64,000 bases of DNA from the NCBI GenBank assembly GCA_005408345.1, contig SEMN01001267.1, positions 1 through 64,000 on the forward strand, written 5' to 3'. Below, one piece after another: positions 23,560 to 31,955 of the stretch. Origin of the DNA: Macquaria australasica (taxonomy: Eukaryota; Chordata; Actinopteri; Centrarchiformes; Percichthyidae). The notes beneath the pieces are model-generated. The model did no database searches. It worked only from the letters and a program-made list of their open reading frames with translations, and was not told where the DNA came from. The position numbers and the translations under genes are program-made. Position 1 is the first letter of the stretch. Each line of letters begins with the position of its first letter.

Positions 23560-24880
23560 CTCTAATGAGAGAGAGGTGGGCAGCGCTTCCAACTTCAGCC
23601 TGGGTGCTGAGAATAATATCACAGGGATACAGGCTCCAATTCACTGTCACTCCCCCTTGCTTCTCAAGCATAGTATATTCACAGGCTCAGGGAGAGTCAG
23701 CTCAAGAGGAAATTCTCTCTCTGATAGAAAAGAAAGCGATATGTATAGTTCCTCCTGAACAAAGTCAGAGTGGCTTTTACTCCAGGTTTTTTCTGGTCCC
23801 CAAATGGGGAGGGACATCTGTCCATATTTCCACATTCCGATTTATCCTCCGCACAGGAAATATATGAGGTTCGCCTTTCGGGGTGTCTGTTACGAGTACA
23901 GAGTGCTTCCTTTCGGTCTATCCCTGAGCCCGAGTGTTTGTGCGGTGTACCGAGGCGGTAATAGCCCCGTTAAGACAGCAGGGCATTCATCTGGCTACAT
24001 ATTTAGACGACTGGCTCCTTTTGGCACGATCGGAGCAGGAGGCTATAATGCAAACAAATATCGTCGTAACCCAGCTGGTTGGCCTGGGTTTTGTTAAAAA
24101 TGCCAAAAAGAGTGTGTTGTCTCCGGAAGTATAATCTTCCTGGGGTTATCCCTGGACTCTGTGTCTTTCTCAGCCTGACTGTCAGCGGAGAGAGTGACAG
24201 CTTTCAGAGCTTGTCTCGCACATTTCCGTCTGCGCAGGTCTGTCCCTTTCAGATTGTGTCTTTGGCTACTGGGGCTGATGGCGTCGGCCATCCTGGTGGT
24301 CCCACTCAGCCGTTTGTACATGAGGGATTTCCAGCGCTGGGTGGCCTCCCTCAGCCTGGACCCTGTGCGTCATGGCTCACAGAGGGTGACAGTCACCGTG
24401 GAATGCGTACTGGCACTTCAGCGCTGGCAGCTTCCAGCTTTCCTGGTTCAGGGGGTTCCCATGGGCACCATTCTGTCCCGGAAGGCGGTCACTACAGACG
24501 CGAGTTTGTCGGGATGGGGAGGAATATACGAGGGCCAGTCGGTGAAGGGTCTCTGGAGCAGTGGTCTCCAGCGGTCCCACATAAATTATCTGGAGTTCTT
24601 AGCGGTGTTTCTCACCCTGAAGCGCTTTCTTCCGTTTCTCATTGGACATCATGTTCTGGTGAAAATGGACAATACGACGACGGTGGCTTACATCAACTGT
24701 GAGGGGGATCTGCGTTCCCGTCAGTTACACACACTAGCACGCAAACTGATATTGTGGAGCAGCAAACGTCTGTCTCTGAGAGCGACACATGTCCCAGGGG
24801 CTCTGAACCTGGGGGGCGGATCTGCTGTCCAGGCGCCGCAGGGACATGTTGTCCCAGGTGGAGGGGGCCATTATTTCACC
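23560..24880 (+). pseudogene. DIRS reverse transcriptase and RNase H region, frameshifted
   Basis: Pieces in different frames carry RT motifs: SGFYSRFFLVPKWGG (about 23770), RFAFRGVCYEYRVLPFGLSL (about 23862), and the catalytic ATYLDDWLLLAR (YLDD at 24000-24011). RNase H follows with TTDASLSGWGG (about 24494), YLEFLAVFLTLKRFLP (about 24590) and VKMDNTTTVAYI (about 24660). The frame changes at least three times. RNase H lies in one open stretch (24194-24919). Confidence 0.8.
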
Positions 24881-25760
24881 CACACCCGGAACACCTGGCA
24901 CTATGGGCCTGGCCCATGAGTGGTATAATTTGAATACAGTGGGGCTTTCTCAGAATGTAATTACCACTATTCAGAGTGCTAGAGCCTCCCCCACCAGGTC
25001 CCTTTATGACTGTAAATGGAGGTTGTTTGAGGAGTGGTGTCACAAGGAGGGACACGTCTCTTTTCAATGTCCAGTTGGTGTGATTTTGTCATTCCTGCAG
25101 AACTTGATTGACAAACGGAAAGCCAAAAAGCTTAAAATTAAAGTGTACTTGGCTGCTATTGCTGTATGTCATGTGGGATTTGAAGGTAAAACAGCAGGCC
25201 AATATCCTTTGATCTGCCGTTTTACGAAAGGGGCACGTAGGCTCCTCCCTGTTTCCAGGCTGCTGGCGCCCTCCTGGGATTTAGCAGTGGTTTTGGGTGG
25301 GCTCTCTGGCCCTCCATTTGAACCACTGGAAGAGGTTGACTTGAAGCACCGGTCTTTGAAGACGGTGTTGTTTCTGGCTTTGGTGTCTGCTAAATGGGTT
25401 AGTGACTTTCACATTCACTCTCGGTGCACCTTTCATGCAATCAGTTTGCCCCAGGGCATGTCAGAGTGTCACTAAAGCCTAACCCCACTTTTGTGTCCAA
25501 GGTGGTTGGCTCATGTTCTCCCATTGACCTTATGGCATTCTCTCCACCTCCTTTTTCTTCCTCTGAAGAACAGCGGTTGCACATGCTGTGTCCAGTTCGT
25601 GCCTTGTGCATCTATATGGACAGGACTAAGGGTTTTCGGAGAAGTGACCAACTCTTTGTGTCCTGGTCTACTCCCCATATGGGCAAGCCTGTTTCAAAGT
25701 AACGACTATCCCACTGGATTGTGGCAGCGATTGCTCTAGTCTATACGAGTCAGGATTTGC
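24880..25760 (+). pseudogene. DIRS tyrosine-recombinase region, frameshifted
   Basis: The frame to 25475 carries SARASPTRSLYDCKWRLFEE, then GVILSFLQNLIDKRKAKKLK and LKHRSLKTVLFLALVSAKWV, typical of the N-terminal and core parts of DIRS recombinases. The next frame (25424-25702) adds LCPVRALCIYMDRT and GKPVSK. The final catalytic stretch is broken, and I cannot confirm the full R-H-R-Y set. Confidence 0.7.
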
Positions 25761-25847
25761 AAGCACCGGCGGGCCTGTGAGCTCATTCCACTCATGGTAT
25801 GGCTACATCCTGAGCCCTGTTTAGAGGGCTTTCCAGGTGCTTATCTT

Positions 25848-25917
25848 GAATGGTGCTGCGTCGTAGCGCAAGCTATTTAAGGGCAAAGGGCTGTACCTGA
25901 CGTGGACGTCACAATCA
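25848..25917 (+). repeat. Right inverted terminal sequence of the DIRS element
   Basis: Begins GAATGGTGCTGCGTCGTAGC and continues through GCTATTTAAGGGCAAAGG, the reverse complement of the left copy at 22349-22419. Confidence 0.85.
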
Positions 25918-25944
25918 CCTGCGTCATCTGTCATCTGTTCAAGA

Positions 25945-26735
25945 CATAGGCGGCGCTAGGGCATCAGGTATGGGGAAGCTAAATTTCAATCAAAGTCCGA
26001 TGACTCTTAACCCAACAGCTAGACTGGCACTTACAAATAAGAAAGTCCTCATCTTGCTAAAATACAATTCAATAACCCTTATTCAACTGTGAGCATTTGA
26101 CTTAAAATTACAATCAATGTTTGCTTGCGTCTACAAGCTGTGGCTGGTAGACAGAGGATCTCAAACCCATACTTATAACTTTTTTTTATTTTACCAACAC
26201 ATTAGACATACTTCATAGCAAGTTGAAAATAATCATAGCTTTTTCCATCACAACGACTACGGTGTTTATTATTTAAAGTATTATAGCAGACAGTACACCA
26301 GATACGAAAGAGAACAAACATGAAATAAACAGCTATGCAAGCAAGTGTAAGCCCGTATTGTTGTAAGGGAACGAGCAGAAGTAAAATTCATAACAAGAAC
26401 GTTGAACCCTACCAAGGGGTTCATATTTTCTTTTCATTTTGTGCCTTATTGGTGACAGTGCACTAAGCTCAAGAGGTTACAGCTAGCTTCAGCTTTTGCG
26501 CGCTAATAGCGCTATGTAAAGGAAATGACACAGCAGGTAGCCTAGGTTACCATATGTCATTATTAAAAATAAATAAATAAATAAATATCTTAAAATTAGT
26601 AGTGAGTTTTAATGTTTGCCAGTAGTATACTGCCCCAAAAAACAATTTTGTTGAAGGTTAATTTTTAAAAAAAATGTTCAGTGCTACTTTTGGGGAAGCT
26701 AAGCTTTCCCTAGCCTCTTAATAGTGCCGCCTATG
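25945..26735. mobile_element. 791-bp hAT-like non-autonomous transposon nested in the DIRS 3' end
   Basis: Terminal inverted repeats start CATAGGCGGC and end GCCGCCTATG, with a further matching GCTAGGG / CCCTAGC inside. It is flanked by a perfect 8-bp direct repeat GTTCAAGA (25937-25944, 26736-26743), the hAT signature length. Subterminal GGGGAAGCTAA occurs near both ends. No transposase frame is present. Confidence 0.92.
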
Positions 26736-26912
26736 GTTCAAGAGCTCCCAGTGAACTCGTGGACGCCATCGCTGTAGGTTTGCGGTGATGCCAGAGGCTT
26801 CAGAGAGGACGAGAGGACGGCTGGTTCAGTGACGTTTTCTCCTTAGTATGCAGATTATATGTAAATCATGCTCTCCTTTCCCCTGCCCTCAAGCCCCTCC
26901 TCTCCATGCCAA

Positions 26913-27234
26913 AACAGTGACAGAAAGTTGAAACTGAAAACTACTGACACTGAAAAAAAAACTGACACCGTAAAAAAACCCCTGAGAGCATAAAAAATAA
27001 ACTGTCACTGAAAAAAGAGTGACATGAAGAAAAAAATCTGAACATTGTCATTGAAAAACACATCAGAATGCAACAAAATATCAAAATAAAATGATTTTTT
27101 TTTTTAAATTCCTATCTTTTATTTATCAATGAAATTTGTTTCAGTGCTAATATAACTTTTTCCAGTACAAATGTTTCCTTTTTCAGTTCAGGTTTTGTTT
27201 TCAAAGCCAAATATTACTGTCACTGTCCTGGCTC
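26913..27234. repeat. Right arm of the long inverted repeat flanking the DIRS element
   Basis: Starts AACAGTGACAGAAAGTTGAA and ends TACTGTCACTGTCCTGGCTC; it is the inverted partner of 21901-22250. The pairing is long enough to fold into a large stem with a 4.66-kb loop. Confidence 0.88.
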
Positions 27235-27263
27235 TGGGGATGTAGGCTTGTTGAGGAGAAATA

Positions 27264-27515
27264 GTAGTTACCTGGATGTAACTCCAGTTCTATGAGCATG
27301 TGCATAGCAATCTAACCCCTAATAGTTTACCCCATTGAGGCTCTGCCTCTGCACTCTTGGACAGACCTTTGCACTCACTGCCCAATTTGGTGTTGGCATG
27401 CTTTTGAGCTCAGCAACTAACAACAGGGGCCAGCTGGGCATGCAATTAGCGGGCTATACACGTACTCATAGAATGGAAGTTACATCCTGGGTAACTGCTA
27501 TTTCTATTTTGTTTG
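27264..27515. mobile_element. DIRS-like terminal sequence with self-complementary ends
   Basis: AGTAGTTACCTGGATGTAAC followed by TCTATGAG (27266-27296) is mirrored by CTCATAGAATGGAAGTTACA and GGTAACTGCTATT (27459-27508). Between them, GAGGCTCTGCCTCTGCAC and TTTGCACTCACTGCCCAATT resemble the block at 63288-63345 of this window. It looks like a relic of the inverted end of a second DIRS-like family. Confidence 0.5.
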
Positions 27516-27529
27516 TCCTTTACCATTGA

Positions 27530-29031
27530 CCATCACATTCTGTTACAGAGACTAGAACATTTAATTGGCATTGAAGGCACCACACTAAGCTGGTTTAAAT
27601 CCTATTAGATCGATATCAGTTTGTACATGTTAACGATGAATCCTCTATGCACACCAAAGTTAGTCACTGAGTTCCACAAGGTTCTGTGCTTGGACCAATT
27701 CTATTTGCCCTTATGCTTCCTTTAGGCAACACTCCATAAATGTTCATTGTTATGCAGATGATACCCAATTATATTTATCAATCAAGCCAGATGAAACCAA
27801 TCAATTAGCTAAACTTCAAGCATGCCTTAAGGACATAAAAACCTGGATGACCTGCAATTTCCTGATGTTAAACTCAGACAAAATGGAAGTTATTGTACTT
27901 GGCCCTAAACACCTCCGAAGCACATTATCTAAAGATATAGTTTCTTTAGATGGCATTGCCCTGGCCTCCAGCGACATCGTAAGGAATCTTGGAGTTATCT
28001 TTAATCAGGATATGTCCTTCCAAACTTCAAGGACTGCCTTTTTTCACTTACGTAACATTGCAAAAATCAGGCACATCCTGGATTATTGCAACTCTCTATT
28101 ATCAGGCTGCCCCAATAAGTCCCTTATGACTCTCCAGCTGATCCAGAATGCTGCAGCACGTTTACTGACAAGAACCAGGAAAAGGGTTAGGATCCTATTT
28201 CTCCAATATTAGCTTCTATACACTGGCTCCTTGTAAAATCCAGAACAGAATTTAAAATCCTTCTCCTCACCTTCAAAGCCCTTAATGGTCAGGCACCATC
28301 ATATTTTAAAGAGCTCATAGTACCCTATTACCCCACTAGAGCACTGCGGTCCCAGAATGCAGGGTTCCTTGTGGTTCCTAGAGTCTACAAAAGTAAAATG
28401 GGAGCCAGAGCCTTCAGCTATCAAGCTCCTCTTCTGTGGAACAAGCTTCCAGTTTGTGTATGGGAGGTGGACACCCATCTCACATTTAAGAGTAGGCTTA
28501 AGACTTTCCTCTTTGATTAAGCTTATAGTAGGGCTGACTCAGGTGAGCCCTGAGCCACCCCTTAGTTATGCTGCTATCAATCTAGACTGCTGGGAGACTT
28601 CCTATGATGCACTGAGCTCCTCTCTCCTCACTCCTCCTCTCCCTCTCCATCTCTACATACTCTTATCCCAGTAATGCTTGCTACTAACTCGACTGCTTCC
28701 CTTTCCCATAGTTGTGTGCTTTCTCTCCCCTCTCTCTCTCTCACTCCTTCTCTTGCTTTCTGCAGGTATTTCTGCCTCCGGAGCTGTAGAGTCTGGATCC
28801 ATGGTTGCAGGTCACCTGCTGCCCCCGTGTTCCTGCTGAACAGCCACTGCTGCTATTATTGTTATTGCTCTCATTATTAGTATTACTATTATTATATTGC
28901 TATTAGTATTATTTTTATTAATATTAACATCAATACCATTACCACAACTATTACTTTACATCTCTATGTAGAACTGTACTGTACTACTGCATGTTCTCTT
29001 TCCTCCTGCTCTCTCTCGCTCTCTCTCTCTT

Positions 29032-29104
<73 letters not shown>

Positions 29105-29330
29105 CCAGCTGGTCGAGGCAGATGACCGCCGACCCAGAGCCTGGTTCTGCTCGAGGTTTCTACCTGTTTAAAGGGAGTTTTTCCTTGCCACTGTCGCCTA
29201 GTGCTTGCTCATGGTGGGAACTGTAAATATAAAGAGTCGGTCTAGACCTGCTCTATGTGAAAAAGTGCCCTGAGACAACCTTGTTATGATATGCCGCTTT
29301 ATAAATAAAACTGAATTGAATTGAATTGCT
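27530..29330 (+). mobile_element. 5'-truncated L2/CR1-like LINE
   Basis: The region holds RT motifs, the post-RT domain, a 3' UTR with a (CT)n tract (29028-29102), and a tail of ACTGAATTGAATTGAATTG-type repeats ending near 29328. The 3' block (GTTTTTCCTTGCCACTGTCG, TGCTCATGGTGGGAA) recurs inverted at 60274-60450. It lacks the endonuclease and the first part of RT, as expected for 5' truncation. Assignment to L2/CR1 rests on the YADD motif context and tail type. Confidence 0.8.
27735..28530 (+). pseudogene. LINE ORF2 remnant with YADD reverse transcriptase motif
   Basis: Encodes HCYADDTQLYLSIKPDE (YADD at 27751-27762), then NFLMLNSDKMEVIVLGPKHL, DYCNSLLSGCP and LQLIQNAAARLLTRTRKR, the usual order of a LINE RT C-terminal half. 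A frameshift around 28190 moves to PILASIHWLLVKSR. Further frames carry ALRSQNAGFLVVPRVYKSKM. Upstream of 27730 the frame is broken by stops. Confidence 0.75.
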
Positions 29331-29857
29331 CTTGGCCGTTAGGGATGTGATGTACTCCCAGCTGTGCCGAATCCGTGCACAGCTGGGACACAACTGCTGA
29401 CTGGACAAAGAGAAGTTAAGTTGCCAGTCCACCTGAGTGTGTAAATCCAAACTAGATGGTGTCCCCACAGATATTGCACCAAGCACTGAGTGACACACAC
29501 AACCAGACATTATATCCCTGAGATATGATGGAACAAGGCAGAGATGGGAAACCATGAAGCAGCCAGGCAATGTCTTCCAACAACACGCTCCTGCAGAGGT
29601 CGGCTGATGAGGCAATGCTTCTGGTCCCACCCGGGGAGCACCATTGACACATAACCTGTGCAAATCACACCACACAACCAAGAGCTAGCCGCTGAGCCAT
29701 CAGAGGAGCACCCTCAGCCCTTGGTCCATGGCAAAGACTTCCCAAAAAACTTGTCAAGGTCAAGGTCAAATTTATTTATAGAGCACTTTAAAAACAAACT
29801 TTGTGCCAAACTTTACAACAAACATAATTCAGCAAAAACATTATCACAAGACATAAG

Positions 29858-30278
29858 TGTCATGATCCTAAGGACTCTGGTGTGGACTTGTATGTTTTTT
29901 GGTCTTGTTGTTTCCTGTTTTATTTTGAAATTACTGTTCTTGTTTCCTTGTGTGCTTTTTATTTCCTGTCTTTGTTTTCCCTCCAGTTTTGATTATTTTC
30001 ACCTGTGTCTTGTTACGCACCTGTGTCTGTTTCCCTCATTGTCTCCTCCCCTATATATACCGGTCCTCTCCCTTTGTTCTCTGTCACGTCATTGTGTTTG
30101 ATGTTTATTGGTGATCGTTGGCGATCTCTTCATGTCGTGTTCCTGGTGTTTCCCTGCGTATCAGTACCTAAGCTTTGGAAGTTTATTTTTGTATTTAATA
30201 AACCTTGGAATTGCTTCAGTCTCCTCGCTGTCTGCATTTGGGTCCTTTTCCCTGCTGCCTAGGTGGCTCATCGTGACA
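29858..30278 (+). repeat. Left LTR
   Basis: Begins TGTCATGATCCTAAGG and ends CTCATCGTGACA. It contains a TATATATA-like element near 30052, CTTTGTTCTCTGTCACG downstream, and AATAAA near 30197, giving U3-R-U5 layout in the plus orientation. Confidence 0.92.
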
Positions 30279-30639
30279 GCAGACAGTCTCCTTCCCAGTC
30301 TGCCTTTTTCCTGGGAGGACTTTGGTGTTTTGAAGGAGGTATTTTTTGAGGATGCAGGCCTCCAGAGGGCCCTTGCAATCCTCTGGAACTGGGACAGAGA
30401 AGTTGCCTATAGGGTGGCTTTTAGCAGGTGGAAGTTGTATCCCATCTCGTCCAGTGTTTTCCAAGCCTTTCACTCCAGCCTCCTCTGCGCCCAAGCCACA
30501 GCCTGCTAGCAACCAGCCTGCTTGCCTCCAGTCTACTTCACTCTTGGGGGGCACGCAGCTGGCCATATTCCCGGGGACCCGCGGTGGCCACAGGAGAAGT
30601 GGTTGTCCGGGTTCCCGACACCATTGGCAGCCACCCAGC

Positions 30640-31440
30640 ACCCCAGAGTCTCTGCCGCCCAGCTCTACAAACTGCCCTGCTTCTGCTCCTGATTCCCGGT
30701 TGGCGGTCCGGCCGACTCCTGTTCCCGTTCTCCAGTCAGTGGCCTGGCCAGCTTCTGATCCTGATTCCCGGTTGGCGGTCCGGCTGACTCCTGTTCCCGT
30801 TCTCCAGTCGGCGGCCCGGCCAGCTTCTGATCCTGTTTCCCCAGCCGACTTCTGCTTCTGGTTCCCTGTCAGTGGCCCAGCCAACTCCTGCTCCCCGGAT
30901 CCGGTTGGCGAACCAGCCGACGTCAGCTCCAGTTCCTGAGTCGGTGGTCCAGCCAATGCCGGATCCAGTTCCTGAAGTGGTGAACCGGCCGACTCCTGCT
31001 CCAGTGCCCGTCGAGCTGCCGCCGCAGCCTCCTGCTCCAGTGCCCGTCGAGCTGCCGCCGCAGCCCCCAGGTCGTCCGCCCGAGGGGTCCTGTCCGGTCT
31101 CTGCCCTGCCCCCAGGTCGTCCGCCCGAGGGGTCCTGTCCGGTCTCTGCCCTGCCCCCAGGTCGTCCGCCCGAGCGGCTCCTGTCCGGTCTCTGCCCTGC
31201 CCCCAGGTCGTCCGCCCGAGCGGCTCCTGTCCGGTCTCTGCCCTGCCCCCAGGTCGTCCGCCCGAGCGGCTCCCCACGTCTGGTCGTCCTCCAGGCCGTC
31301 CGCCCGAGCGGCTCCCCACGTCTGGTCGTCCTCCAGGCCGTCCGCCCGAGCGGCTCCCCACGTCTGGTCGTCCTCCAGGCCGTCCTCCCGAGCGGCTCCC
31401 CACGTCTGGTCGTCCTCCAGGCCATCCGCCTGAGGAGTTC
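30640..31440 (+). repeat. GC-rich coding-type minisatellite in the LTR element interior
   Basis: Three adjoining arrays occur. Units of about 72 bp at 30690-30900 contain GATTCCCGGTTGGCGGTCCG. Units of 45-46 bp from 31068 repeat CAGGTCGTCCGCCCGAG and CTGTCCGGTCTCTGCCC. Units of 42 bp at 31260-31430 repeat GCGGCTCCCCACGTCTGGTC. Base composition is far more GC-rich than the rest of the window. Confidence 0.85.
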
Positions 31441-31516
31441 TGTCCAGCCCCAGGTCTGGTTTTTCTGGGTCCCTCCCCCGGGACCCCCTCCGCCCACCCG
31501 AGTTGGTGCTCCCTGA
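30872..31516 (+). CDS. Repetitive Pro/Val-rich ORF in the LTR element (doubtful)
   Basis: A 214-codon frame begins MAQPTPAPRIRLANQPTSAP, continues with PVPVELPPQPP and GRPPEGSCPVSALPP repeats, then GSPRLVVLQAVRPS repeats. It follows the minisatellite, so openness may simply reflect repeat composition; the 46-bp units shift the frame. A proline-rich structural product is possible, but no domain supports it. Longer frames exist on the opposite strand for the same reason. Confidence 0.25.
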   Translation: MAQPTPAPRIRLANQPTSAPVPESVVQPMPDPVPEVVNRPTPAPVPVELPPQPPAPVPVELPPQPPGRPPEGSCPVSALPPGRPPEGSCPVSALPPGRPPERLLSGLCPAPRSSARAAPVRSLPCPQVVRPSGSPRLVVLQAVRPSGSPRLVVLQAVRPSGSPRLVVLQAVLPSGSPRLVVLQAIRLRSSVQPQVWFFWVPPPGPPPPTRVGAP

Positions 31517-31550
31517 GGGACGTCTGGGATCCGTCCCTTAAGAGGGGTTC

Positions 31551-31950
31551 TGTCATGATCCTCAGGACTCTGGGGTGTCTTGTTGTTTCCTGTTTTATTT
31601 TGAAATTACTGTTCTTGTTTCCTTGTGTGCTTTTTATTTCCTGTCTTTGTTTTCCCTCCAGTTTTGATTGTTTTCACCTGTGTCTTGTTACGCACCTGTG
31701 TCTGTTTCCCTCGTTGTCTCCTCCCCTACATATACCGGTCCTCTCCCTTTGTTTTGTCACATCATTGTGTTTGATGTTGCTGATGTTTGTTGGTGATCTC
31801 TTCATGTCGTGTTCCTGGTGTTTCCCTGCGTATCAGTACCTAAGCTTTGGAAGTTTATTTTTGTAGTTAATAAACCTTGGAATTGCTTCAGTCTCCTCGC
31901 CGTCTGCATTTGGGTCCTTCTCCCTGCTGCCTAGATGGCTCATCGTGACA
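31551..31950 (+). repeat. Right LTR
   Basis: 400-bp copy of the left LTR with a few substitutions and small deletions (for example, missing GTGGACTTGTATGTTTTTTG near its start). It is followed by the ATAAG target duplication. Confidence 0.92.
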
Positions 31951-31955
31951 ATAAG

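Larger units (their letters stand above)
22270..26870 (+). mobile_element. Decayed DIRS-type (tyrosine recombinase) retrotransposon
   Basis: Shows the DIRS order: gag-like ORF, reverse transcriptase with YLDD, RNase H, then a tyrosine-recombinase-like region. Inverted terminal sequences at 22349-22419 and 25848-25917 share AAATAGCTTGCGCTACGACG (in opposite orientation). Several frameshifts break the RT and recombinase frames, and a hAT-like element splits the 3' end, so this copy is not autonomous. The outer limits are approximate, because DIRS elements make no target duplication to mark them. Confidence 0.85.
29858..31950 (+). mobile_element. Non-autonomous LTR retrotransposon
   Basis: Two LTRs in direct orientation (29858-30278, 31551-31950), both TGTCATGATCC to GTGACA, are flanked by the 5-bp duplication ATAAG (29853-29857, 31951-31955). 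A purine-rich stretch (AAGAGGGG) lies just before the right LTR, as for a polypurine tract. The 1.27-kb interior has no protease, RT or integrase motif, so it must depend on a partner element. The LTRs are close in sequence apart from a ~20-bp length difference, suggesting moderate age. Confidence 0.92.

Noticed and set aside
29335..29850. 142-codon minus-strand frame next to the LINE tail
   Set aside because: No motif, and it overlaps the LINE 3' end. Possibly an unclassified repeat, but I cannot support coding.
30216..31556. 446-codon open frame on the minus strand, the longest in the window
   Set aside because: It lies antisense to an LTR element and is made of minisatellite repeats (GGRPDVGSRS-type). 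Openness is explained by GC-rich repeat composition; no domain is present.
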